DNA of 64,000 bases from Gymnothorax reevesii (taxonomy: Eukaryota; Chordata; Actinopteri; Anguilliformes; Muraenidae): NCBI GenBank assembly GCA_029721435.1, contig CM056592.1, positions 32,685,611 through 32,749,610 of the forward strand, in the 5' to 3' direction. The position numbers and the translations under genes were made by a program. Positions 1-11,397 of the stretch are shown one piece after another. The notes below the pieces were generated by a model. The model made no database searches and was not told the DNA's origin. It saw only the letters and a program-made list of their open reading frames with translations. Numbering within the stretch: the first letter of the stretch is position 1; each line of letters starts with the position of its first letter.

Positions 1-168
1 TGCACTGCGCATGCAAAACTGCTCTTACCTTTGTACTTAAACGCAGCCATGAGTTCTACTGTCGATTTTTTTTTATGATGAGACCTAACCAAGCATTTTA
101 GAGATCCCCCATCAGGATCAGTTACGACTTTTCTCCGAACCATTTCTCCTGTGACGCTGACAGCTCAC

Positions 169-314
169 CGCTATCCTGCCAGGTTTTAATAAACTGTTGG
201 ACAGTTCCTGACCCAACTCAGCCATCTCCTCAGCTGTGTTCTTTGCTTGATGCTGGCCAATGATTTGCCCCATAGGATTAAAAGAGTTATTTGCCAGCTG
301 AGACACATTCATCA
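169..314 (-). other. Weak candidate exon, product unknown
   Basis: A 146-nt open stretch on the minus strand is framed by a plausible acceptor (ATTATTGCAG) and donor (GCG|GTGAGC). It would code 48 residues including NVSQLANNSFNPMG and AEEMAELGQELSNSLLKPG, with a helical, exon-like composition. I do not recognise the protein. It lies on the gas7 strand, so it could be a gas7 alternative exon, another gene's exon, or chance. Confidence 0.2.
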
Positions 315-3300
315 CTGCAATAATGATTCAATCATAGGCTCTCAAGTATCCTCTGATTTAAATGCAAATTGTGACTTTTATTTCAAAAAGGGTTGTGTAT
401 ATTTCCATTTCGACTTGGGGTCCACACCTGTGTGGCTTTATCCAGAACAGGCCTTACAAAACAGATGCAGTATATGACGTCTTGTAAATTTCATGGTCAT
501 TATTTTTGAGGGTGTTCAACAGGTTTCTAAAATAGAACAGAGGAAAATGAACGAAAAACAGTGTTCTGACTGCATCAGTTTTTTTCCCTGATGGTGTTAC
601 CACTGAACACAGCCCTGTGCCTGTACTCAGATTCTCTTTACTTGACTTTAATATGCATATTCTATCACCTTGTGAGTTAAAATACTTCATATCTGAGATA
701 TTCATCACACCTCTCTGAATTCATCAGTCGAAGCCATTTGCATCATAAGAATCATCTGTCCCTGATGAACCCAAAACGCGGGTTCAGTGATACAAGCAGA
801 GCTGCCCTCTGCTCCACTGCAACTGATTAAAGTATTCACAACTGTATTCACAACAAAACAATCTTGCGGGACGGAGACCCTCAGTTCTAGACATAAACAT
901 TAGAAGTTTTGCAGGGTAAAAAGATTTGACCGATTCCTGAATGACTGGCTTTTTGCCTGGAACATTCAGAATAATGCATTGCGAATTACGAGATTAAAAA
1001 AAGAAACGAGCCTGTAAACAACCAAACACACAGACGGGAACATTTACACATTTACACGAGTCTTTTCGCTTGGTCACAGCTGTCTCAGTTCAAGACTCAT
1101 TGCCATTAGCTACACACCCACTGAATCACTACTTTGCTGTCTGCAAGTTTGATCCATCCCTGAAGGGTCCACAGGTGGAACACCTGAGAGGAAAAATGAC
1201 AAATAATGAGGATATTGCTTACAGCATTTCACACAGCTAAAGCTTTATTATGGATTGAACTACATGCACACACAGAAGGTAAACGATGCCAAATCCCATA
1301 ATCCTGCCTGCCGTACAACAGAACAATAGGTTTACTGTTCTGTTTGTTTTCCAGAACTTTCCAAGACACTCAAATTGCCCGAGACAGTGAAAAAAATAAT
1401 AAATAAATAAAAAATTAAATGAGTACACCATTACAGAAGTGCAGATGAAAAGTGGTTCAGAACTGACCATGCTGAAACTATCCCAAGGGACTGGTAGCAC
1501 TGTATACTGGAACACTGCCTCAGCAGCTCTCAGTCATTTTAATTTATCTTTGCGGTGTCCAGAATTGTAAGACAATTTAAAATTACCAACAGTGGGAGTT
1601 AGTTATCCTCCCAGTACACTTTCTGTCAGGAAAAACATTTCACAAAATTGTTAAGTCCCATTCCTCCATTTTTTCAGAAAGATTGAATGCTGTATTCAGG
1701 TGCAGTTTCAAAACATTTGTTGTGTTTTGAGCGCATCAATCAGTTTGAGCGTTTCGGAGCATGAGCGCTCCAAAATGGAATACAATGAAGACAGCGTTTA
1801 AATATTACGCGATTGGTTGTGGCAGAAACTTGTAGAATCACTCTGAACAGATTCAATAGATCCACAGCTGGTAAAGAAGCCATTCCTGATGAAAGCTTGC
1901 TACAACACAAGAAGCTATATTCAAGCTAATGGGACAGTACACATTATAAGGTGCAAATGGGAAGCCTTTAATTACACTAGGGGTTGAATTTTTGTGTGTC
2001 ATTGGCAGCCAAGAAATGTGGCATCCATCTTCTGTGTCGAGTATGTGGCTCTGTGCCCTGAGGGCACAAACATGAATTGATAGAAAGATGTTACAGTCAG
2101 CAGCAACACTGTGATAAAATTACAATCTCTCAACGCCTCACTTCCTTTAGACTTTTAAAAGAAGGCCAAAGCTAGACATGATAGATGGAGAGAAAATGCA
2201 CATCACCACTCTCTCATAATTTGAGAGGAAAATACAAATGATAACCATCAACTCAAGAATGCAGTAAAGCTAAATGTTATAATAAAAACACATCATTGTC
2301 AATTCATGAGATCTTAGTAATAGTTATTTTCTTGTAATGAAAAGGCTTTCCTCTGGTTAGTGCCAAAAAATAAATAAATAAATAAATATATCCCTACGTA
2401 ATGAGATGTTTCAGAACAGAGGACATTTCTGCAGACTAGGATGATCTTTCCACAGAAATAACACATAATTTGCAAGTCAATGAGGAAAGTGCAATACAAA
2501 CATGGAGGCACAAAAAGTCACTTTGACAGCTCTACAGTACTGCAGGAGAAATCTGTAGAAAACCTCCAGGAAGGCCAGGTCTTTTGACAAAGCATTCATA
2601 TACTGTATAGTTAGTAATTTTCCTGGTAAAAGTGTTTCACATATATACACTAATACAAAACTATTGGGGGGACAAGACCCCATTTTTGAAATACAGCCCT
2701 GAATAAAATGAAATGTAGCCAACGTTTTAAACTGAAACCGGGTCGGTACTTCCGGAAGGTGCCACCAATCGAAACATCAATGATATTGCGTGCACGAATA
2801 AAAATGGCTGCATCTATGGATTCCGAGGGTGTTGTTGGTGAACATGGTGAAAATTACAGGAACATCATCAATTTTATTGACACAATCGGAAAATGAACTG
2901 GCAATGGCAGCCCAACTTGTCTATAATGATAACGAAAGGGCAATAAGACGAGAAAAAGACAAACTGTACTTTTAGAGTCAGCTGATTGAGAGTTTTCAAT
3001 TCGGAAAGCATTCTGTATTAATCGAAGTGCAGTCCACACAGATACAGCATGTATCGGACAGAAACTATTGGTGATCAATTTTCTTGTTAATAGTTTCTTT
3101 GCGGTGGAGTAGTTTAATTTAGCCATGAGAGTGTTTCTCTTCTCAGGAAACATCAACAAGTTTTCTAATTTTGCAATGATTAGAACCAATTTTGCTCTTC
3201 TTTGGATTGGCTTTATCAATAACAAGCCAACTTAAAAGCCTGCTTGTTTGAACAAAGAAATAAGAGCGCGTTCTGAATAATTTTGAATAACACTGAATAT

Positions 3301-5544
3301 TGCAGGGCGATGATCTTCACGTTGCTTAAATCCGCGCGGAGGAGCAGTACATTAATATGTGAAAAGTGCTCAATTGCTAGCATGAAAAATGGAAAAATAT
3401 GTAAACCATCCGATACCATTGCAATTTAATGACTTGGGGTAAATGATCATCCTGGCTCCAATAACACCACCGACATCATTTCCGAAGTCTTCCGAGCTTT
3501 TTCCGAACATTGTCGACTGAGAAATTAATCTATGAGTGGTTTATTTTGGCTATATTTCATGGTAGGGTAAGTGTCAGAGTAAAAAAAAAAAAAATAAAAA
3601 AATAATTATTTCATGTTATTTCATATTAAGACCAATATTCCAAACCATAAATGGTAAATGTTTGGAGAACCCTTGCACGTGACCTTTGAGTACAAATCAT
3701 TAATTATTGCACCTTAGCATCTTAGCACTACTCTCCTCGCCAAACCATAAAAGAACCAACGTACTGAAAGTACAGCTTGTCAACTGAACCCAGGTGATTG
3801 TAAACTTTTCGTCTGTTAAACATGAAGCGACAGATGCCATATTTCCAACATATTCATAAGTGAATCTGACAGATTTCCTCATGTACACGAACACTGAAGG
3901 CACAGCGGGGAAAGTTCAGAGGAACTCGAACAACACAAGGATTCTGCTGTAGCCTGAGGATCATTCCGTCACATCATGTACTGTAGCTCATTATATACAG
4001 ACAGATACAAAGGAGCCCAGGCTAATTAATGCTTATAGCGCACATGCCCCCTGCAGCAAGACTGTTCACAAAGGAGTCCAGGAGCCATTTTGAGGGTCCA
4101 ATGGATACAAAAAAAAAAAAAATTGGCCTCAGTCAGTTGAGAGTGAAGCAAATACTGGAACAAAGGTAAGCTCCTCATTGAAAAAAGGCCATTTATTGCA
4201 TCTTGCATGGATACAGAGACAATTATTGCCAGAGCATTTATCTACAAATCTCTTGATGGATTCAGCAGATGTGTTATACTTTATGTTATGAAGTTGCAAA
4301 AAAGGTTATGTCATCTGTTTAAGCGCAAATGCTTTGAGAAACCCCCCGTATATTGCGCTAACATTTAATAGTTCTAGCCATTAAACCATTAAAAAAAAGG
4401 TCTTAAAAAGAAACTTGGATACTTCATATTAACAAAGTGGCACACTAAAATTTAGCAGATCTGTTGGAGTGGTATGTATGCTCACTGTAGAGACAATAAT
4501 AATGCAATTTCACCGCACCTTTCAGGTGAAAAACCAGTTGCGAGGTCATCCATTCCCAGTACAATACATTCAGGTGTTACTGAATTCCAGACCACACCTG
4601 AAATAGTCGGCAACAACATTTGTTTAATTGCATAATCAAGGGAATTTGTACTGATGAAGGATGGAGTAGAATCGAGTAGGTGGAGACCAGCACAGGATAA
4701 TGGGACGGCGATGAGACTCAGGATGGGGGTGGCGTATCTTCTTGGAGTCATAAAGGCTCTTTCAAGTCCCCTGGGACTCGTTCAGAGTGACGGAGTGAGA
4801 GATGAATAGAAGGGAACGGGGAGGAGGGACGTCGAACGACACAAGGACTGTAGAATGAGGCGGTATAAATAGGCTGGTTGGTCGGGACATGGATGAATGC
4901 AGTGGTGTTTTTAGGCGTGGTCTGGTTCACTAACCTGCACTTAGAACTCCATTAAAAGTCAGAACCTTAAACAAGCAAACGAACCCCACACTCAACGATA
5001 TTCAACTGCAAACATTTAGACAGTCAGCAATGACTAAATAATTGAACCTCAGCTGTCAGAAAGTGTTAATGGCACTGGTTTACTGCACCAAAATTAATAC
5101 AGTTAGGGTACTGCACTCAAACCATTGTATTAACCATGAAATAAACTGTTGGTCTAGTGACAGGTCTGTAGCCCACTAGGGCGGGGACCAGTTGCTTCAA
5201 TCGACAAGTGAAAACCAGGAGACATTTGAAAACGGAGAAAATATTCAACCACAAACAACTGGATTTTTTATTCTGCCCTTAAGAGATAAAACATTTAATT
5301 TTAAAGAGCAAGTATAAGCTTTAATGTTTTATGAAATAATGTATGATCTTATATATCTGCCTAGTAGTTCCCCACCTACATTTTTTTATGTTTACATAAT
5401 AATACTAATAATAATAATAACTCATATGGCTGGGAATTAAAGAATAGAGAAATCAAAGAACTCTAGTCACTCAAGTAAATGCACAAATCTGCTCGTAATA
5501 ATTTAAAGAAAATCATAAAAATCTCCACGTTGTCCTTCTTCGTA
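315..5544. other. Non-coding stretch, presumably gas7 intron or intergenic
   Basis: No open frame here shows a known domain or a convincing splice context. Simple tracts include an AAAT run at about 2368-2388 and A-runs near 3583 and 4110. The part from about 2740 to 3500 differs in texture and has two short open frames with ATG contexts, but I could not match it to a family. Confidence 0.5.
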
Positions 5545-5755
5545 CACTGTAAAAAAAAATGTTGTCTCAACTGAAAAAAGTTAGTGTCCAGGCTGCCTTA
5601 AAATGTTAAGCTCATTGAATTTGAGATGAAGGGTTAAGGTAATATTCAACTTGTAATCTTAAATTCAGTTTACTTGAAATTTTAAGGCAGCCTGGGCACT
5701 AACTTCTTTCAGTTGAGACAACTTTTTTTCTTTTTTTTTTTTTTTTTTTACAGTG
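5545..5755. mobile_element. Palindromic MITE, TA target site (Tc1/mariner-type)
   Basis: The element starts CACTGTAAAAAAAAATGTTG and ends in the inverse, ...TTTTACAGTG, flanked by TA on both sides (5543-5544 and 5756-5757). The arms (GTTGTCTCAACTGAAA, GGCTGCCTTAAAAT) pair over about 60 bases around an AT-rich centre. It is 211 bp with no coding capacity. TA duplication and size suggest a non-autonomous Tc1/mariner-type element. Confidence 0.75.
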
Positions 5756-6027
5756 TACCTGACAGAGACTTGATGCACGAAGAGAGTTCTCACTCATGTG
5801 AAAAGGACCACTGTGAATAATTAAGGTCACATTTAGTCACCCACTCTGGTGCAAATAATGTCAGATCTGTACTTGACCAGCTCCTTGGCGCTATTCAGCT
5901 GTGTAGCACATATGAGCACTGTAAGAGCGGATACACCTGATATCATATACCCCATTCACACTACAATCTGCTTCACCTGGAGATTAGCCACCCCGGGTTA
6001 AGCTTTTCCTGCCCCCGAAGCTTTTTA

Positions 6028-6345
6028 ACTCCGAGTTGTGTTCTAATTACTACTCATAGACCCAGAGTTTCGCTAAGCCCAGGGCTCGTTAGCTATGAGT
6101 TGTGTTCGCATTACAACTCATGACCCTGGAGTTACGCTAAGCCTGGGGCTCGTTAGCTTTGAGTTGAGTTCCCATTACTGCTCATGACCCTGGAGTTTCG
6201 CTAAGCCTGGGGCTCGTTAACTCCAAGTTGTGTTCCCATTAATACTTATTACCCTAGAGTTTCGCTAAGCCCGGGGCTCGTAAACTCGGAGTCGTGTTCC
6301 CATAATTTCTCATTAATCCAGAGTTTCGTTAAGCTTGCGGCACGC
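6028..6345. repeat. 64-bp tandem repeat, about five copies
   Basis: The marker GGGCTCGTTA-like motif recurs at 6082, 6146, 6210 and 6274, with a degenerate fifth near 6338, always 64 bases apart. Each unit also has GAGTTGTGTTC and CAGAGTTTCGCTAAGC. Copies differ by several bases. The array lies beside a palindrome (6513-6690) and may belong to the same mobile element. Confidence 0.85.
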
Positions 6346-6512
6346 TTACCCTGGGTGAGCACCTAACCCCAGTTTCAGGCAGGGTTTACGAACCACGGGG
6401 TAAGTGCAGATTCTTATGCTTTAACCTGGGGCAGCGAAAGAGTAGTGGGAACGCTTGCATTGCTCGGGGGTATCTCAGGGTTACGCCATTACCCCTGAGA
6501 TAACCAAGAGAT

Positions 6513-6690
6513 CGGGGGGTTATCCCACAAAGCTGGGTAACTGAGTAAGCCTGGCTTTGTCACAAAGTTAAACCTGGAAACTATTCAAATCTGGAACATG
6601 GACTGAAATAAATACAGCTTTCCAGGTTTTACTTTGTGAAAAAGCCAGGCTAACTCAGTTACCCAGCTTTGTGTGGAATACCCCCCTGGT
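6513..6690. repeat. Long inverted repeat (palindromic element)
   Basis: The left arm contains CAAAGCTGGGTAACTGAG and CCTGGCTTTGTCACAAAG; the right arm, from about 6618, is its inverse, ending in CAGCTTTGTGTGGAATACCC. The arms pair over about 65 bases with few mismatches around a loop of about 40 bases. This is typical of a MITE or foldback element; clear target duplication was not found. Confidence 0.75.
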
Positions 6691-7327
6691 ATTGGGAAAG
6701 GGCTAGTAACTAAACTCAGAAACCTAACCTGAGCAATCTCTATGCCAGACCAAGCGATTTTGTTTGTCCACATTTCATCGCTTGTTTTGTGCATGTGTGT
6801 GCTTTGAGCATGTTCAAGAGCAATACTGTACTTTGACATAAAGACCAGAACTACTCCGCCATACGGCTTAAATGCCGTTTGTCCAACTACACAAAGCCTC
6901 AAGCATCATGAACGTCACATGCATACACGTGATATTTTTAAGTGCGCAATACATAAATAAGAACAGCGCGTCAGCAGTAGTTTTTTTTTTTCACCATTTT
7001 CTCTAACTCTTGCAAGTTTAGATTTACTGGAAAGATGTACTCATGCAGACTGAAACAGGGATGTAAACTGCCCGTTGTCAGCACGTGAGTCACTCAGAAA
7101 TGAGAAGGATTACCCTGGGCAGCAGAAATGCACTAAACCTACCTCAGTTTCTGCATGCCCTGTGCGCACATTAAAGTGATGCAGGAGTCTGACGGGTGAT
7201 CAATGATTTGGTGAACCCTGCTACACATGAGAAGCCATGTTTCTTTTCTACTGCGACTCTGTGACTAAGCAGGAGTCCAATCAGCAGATCAACTAATAAA
7301 GTCACTTTGAATAAGATACTTCTTGTT
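6691..7327. other. Non-coding stretch
   Basis: No gene, repeat array or clear transposon end is visible here. Confidence 0.5.
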
Positions 7328-9960
7328 GGTCACACTTTAGATGAAGTGTTGCTAATAAAGGGCTTTATATGGCATGTATAATGCCTTCATAAATGAGACA
7401 TAATGTCCTCATATATCATACAAAAGCAAATGCCATGCTTTGTAAAGAGTGAAATAACACATCCTTATTCAACATGTGACGCCAGATTTGATATAAATGA
7501 CAATGTCACTTAGCTAGTGGTTAAATGCTATAAAGGGTGACACTGTCAGCTAAGTGACACTGTTATCGTCACATCTGGCATCACATGCTGAATAAGGATG
7601 TGATATTTCATCCTTTAAAAAGCATGACATTTGCTTATGTATGATTTATGAAGACATTATGGGCGCTAAATTCGTAGACCAGACGCGGCAAATGGGGGTT
7701 GCGCCGCGCCAACGGGGTGTGTCCAGGCGTATGTTGCAATTTCGTGCCCGGCGTAGCCTGGCGCAAGTATTCCTCTGTCCCGCCTCTGTCCCTCCTTCCG
7801 GCGCAAGTAACAAAGAGGGAGGAGAAAAGGTTTAAGTGGGTTTGCACAGCGGAGTCAACTCTTCACCTATAAAATGAGCTCCTCTCCTCACCTTTAAAGT
7901 GTTGAAATAAAGAAGCCTCTGTCCTATATCTGTATGATGCGTTAATGTTGCATTTTACTTTGCTGCTTCAGGCATGTTTTCTTTTTTTCTTGCGTCTATA
8001 TTAAGCATTATAAATATGAGGCATTCCCAAATTATTATCATTAGCGAACTTGAATGGAATTTCAAAGCGAAACTACGTCAGATCATTCAAACTTATGAAG
8101 TTGGAATGAAATACGACAGTTGCTCATTTATTTCTTCAGCTTGAATCATTGTGAAGAGAAACGATGGATAGCGTTGTTCCTATTATTACACCCTGTTGCT
8201 ACTTAAAATTTTGTCATTAACTTGCATGGACAACAATGCAAGATATGTTACACATTTATTTTCAATATGTGATCTTAACTCAGTTAGAGATCATAGCAAT
8301 CAGGCTGTATTCCTTTCCCCCACTAAAAACAATAAAACCTAAATGGCAATAACAGTAGTATTAAGCAGCTTACACACTGGACGCGAAACAAATTTTTTGC
8401 ACAACAGATTGCGTGGAACGCAGTGTCTACGTGTCCGAAAGTCAGATGGTTTTAATATATCTCCGTGTCCGATAGTTGGATGGTTTCAATATAACTTCAT
8501 GTCCAACAGTCGAATATTGTTTTTAATTTCTTCAAATCAACTGAATCTTTTAGATTTTAAATGTGAATGTTTTGATAAGAGGGCTCAGTTCTTCAAGATG
8601 AGTACCGAGAATTTCAGTCAATGTCTCTGTTTAAGCTCTGCTCAATAAAGTGAGTCGCCATTGGCGCGGGACAATGTACAATGCCTGTCGAACATTAAAT
8701 GCAAAATACTCCATTTCTGACAGCCAAAAAAGAGGTCGATTACCACAGATTGATAACAAAATAAAGAATAAAAAAAGAAAAATTTTAACAACAAACAAAA
8801 CATCCAACAAACACTGCGATTTATTTCCGGGCCATCTTTTTTGGATGTCCTGTTTGTTGGTGGTATATTTTCATTCTTTATTTCTTTATAAATCTGTTCT
8901 CATATCAATACCTTTACTTTTTGCTGGCTGCCGGACATGGAGTGTTTCCCGTCGGACAGTCTTGATTGTGCATGCGATATTTAATTCACAATGTCAGTGG
9001 TCATGGAATTGATTTGGTCACTGACTACAAGCACTATTTTATATATTTAAGCCTATTTTATCTCTTGTGTGGAAATAAAGCGCGAATCTGTTCAATCCAT
9101 CTGATTAATTTTCAAAAGAGAGACCGAATAAAGACTGTTGTCTATCTTCAACGGCAGAAAACAGGAGAATAAACAGACTGGTGTATTCGCATTAACTTTG
9201 ACTGTAAGCAGTCGTGCGAAAAATTCGTTTGCGTCCAGGATGCAAGCGGCTTTACTGAGCATAGAATGCAAGTATTATACATGTGGTTGGCTTTGGCTGA
9301 GAGAGATGTGAAGTCTTTAGTTTGCATCACAGATTCAGCTAGATTGATTAAGCCAGGTCGAGTTTCCATTACGCGTGCCATCCGCCTTTAATCTGACATC
9401 AGGGCAATCGATTTAGATACTATAATTTATGTCCTGATTCAGATAGTTACATTAAATAGTGCTTCCTGAAATAATTAATTGCATTGAAATGTGCCTGACA
9501 TTCTGGAAACCTGCCTGTGAGATTTCGGTGACGTGTGCACACTGTGCGCCGGTCAGCCAAATTACCACTGCACGGAAATTAAACCAGGTTGGAGCTGGCG
9601 AGTTTTCCGCACAACTTCAGCAGAGACTTTTTCTACGAAATTGTCACTGCGTTCTTGATGAATATGTGACATATTATGTGACATATAATATGTGACCCCT
9701 ACTACGCCGCCACACCCCTCTCGGCGCACATCCGTCTACCAAATTGCCTAAGTGGCTGCGCACAGTGTTGCACCACAGGAAATTACCACTGCGCGGGCTG
9801 CACCGGACGAAATTACCACTGCGTGGACAGTGCCAGACTCACGCCACGCTACGCCACCCTGCGCTGCACCAAGAAATTAGAGCCCTACGTCTCATTTATG
9901 AAGACATTACACATGCTGTACAAAGCCTTTATGAGCAACACTTCATCTAAAGTTGGACCT
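7328..9960. mobile_element. Palindromic DNA element, split by a later insertion
   Basis: The left terminus GGTCACACTTTAGATGAAG at 7328 and the inverse of it ending at about 9959 (CTTCATCTAAAGTTGGACC) belong to one palindromic element of about 405 bp. Its arms also pair around position 7525 (TGTCACTTAGCTAGTG with GCTAAGTGACA). The right arm is cut at 7660 and resumes at 9886, because a 2,225-bp element sits in it. No coding region. Confidence 0.75.
7661..9885. mobile_element. 2.2-kb non-autonomous DNA transposon nested in an older one
   Basis: The ends are GGGCGCTAAATTCGTAGACC and, inverted, GGGCTCTAATTTCTTGGTGC. They interrupt the palindromic host element precisely: the other arm of the host predicts CATTATGTCTCATTTATG, and here CATTAT and GTCTCATTTATG are separated by the insert. 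TAT (7658-7660) and TAC (9886-9888) look like a 3-bp target duplication with one change. Near the right end GAAATTACCACTGCGYGG-like motifs repeat. Open frames inside are short and show no transposase motif. The superfamily is uncertain; a Harbinger-like element is possible. Confidence 0.7.
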
Positions 9961-11397
9961 TTTTTTTTTTTAAACTTAGTAGCACTTCCAGAAAATGTTG
10001 TGATTTCTTTTCCCCATTTTAAATGTGTACGGTAACACGAGCTACACATGAATGTGTCTTCACACCTCTTTTTCAGTCCGAGATGTTAAAGTAAAATTTC
10101 CGTCTGAAGTTATTGTACGTGAATGTAATGCTCTCATTATTATCATTGCTCCTTTAGCCTCTGATCCTGATGCTTCCATCTGTCCACTGAGCTTCAGGAG
10201 AAAAGAGCAGGGGGTGTTGTGCAGAATACCCCACCAAAACCCCCCCCCCATGGTCAGGGATCTGCCTCTCTTTCTGTCGTGGGCTGTGAAAATGCAAAGC
10301 CCAGAAGGCCGGCCCCCACTGTGAAAATCATAAAAGTGATTGGTCAGCTTTCCTGATTACTTTGCCAACATAAATGAATTATTGACCGTTCAAAATATCA
10401 GGAGAAGAGCATGAAATAGCACAGATCCACTTCTTGAAAATGAGAAGTTTTGATTGATGGTTTGAGAAGTGAGGCAGTCAATCAGACAAGATAGACCTAA
10501 GAAATTTGAGGTAGCCTACAATAATTGTGAGTTGATTTTTAAGTGGTTCATTATTTTTTTTTATGATTTATTAAATGGAAGTAAGTTTTTTATGCGAAAA
10601 TGAGGAAGGATGTTACAGTACTTTTCCTTCCTCATTTTAGTTCACCAATCTATGAAGGGTTTTGAGGACCTAACGGCAAACCACTTAAGAGTAAAATAAA
10701 ATATTAGTGTGGTTAAAACGAGTGCTGTCATTACATGGCAAGTCTTTCTGCCTCTGAATATTATTTAAGCTCTTGAGTGGCAGGCATTTGCGACATCATT
10801 TAGATTCTGAATAGTTTTGCAAGATCAGACCCAAGAAGCTGAGACCTCCTGTTCCCGCAGGAAGCACAATTAGTCCGTTATAATGGCGGTTTCGCGACAG
10901 ACACCGTGATATCCGGGTGAGATGCATCACACATTGCCGGTTCCATCAGGCTGATTGCAAATGAGTGGCAGTGTTGCCCTGTTTCTACAGACAATCCAGG
11001 GAGTCATGCAGAATCAGTCTGAGAGGCAGTTTGCTTAAGGGTCCTGGTATCGTCGCTCTCTGTAAACTCCAAGCCCACGCCTGAATGATTCACTCTCTCC
11101 TGAGCTGTCTGACTCACTTCAGAACTGACCCATAGCAGAACGAACCCAGTCTGTCCTGCACTGACTCCCTCCATCTGGCAGTGTTTAAACCAGGGGTCCC
11201 AGGGACCAAATGCTCAGATTATTACTTTTATCAAACAAACCTATTCAACATGGGCGATCCGGGGGTGTCCGTTACAGGATTTGGGCAAGAGAACATGAAA
11301 TGAATGGTGGGACGGTATATAAGTGTAGTCAACCTTTTAAGGCCAGTATTGGTTGTATGCCCTTGCCTAAATGGGACTTTTCATGCCATAAGCTCAA
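9961..11397. other. Non-coding stretch with one small hairpin
   Basis: No gene is supported. A hairpin at about 10597-10640 pairs AAAATGAGGAAGGA with TCCTTCCTCATTTT around a short loop. Confidence 0.5.

Noticed and set aside
29..58. 30-nt exon coding ELMAAFKYK with donor GTAAGA
   Set aside because: The acceptor lacks a pyrimidine tract, and joining it in phase to the candidate exon at 169-314 gives an immediate stop.
2708..3225. Possible small gene (two open frames with ATG contexts, one 123-codon frame on the minus strand)
   Set aside because: No domain, no splice support, and overlapping frames on both strands; may be an unrecognised transposon remnant.
7645..9909. Apparent 16-bp direct repeat ATTTATGAAGACATTA as a long target duplication
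   Set aside because: The intact left arm of the host palindrome already contains both related phrases in tandem, so the repeat existed before the insertion; the real duplication is TAT/TAC.
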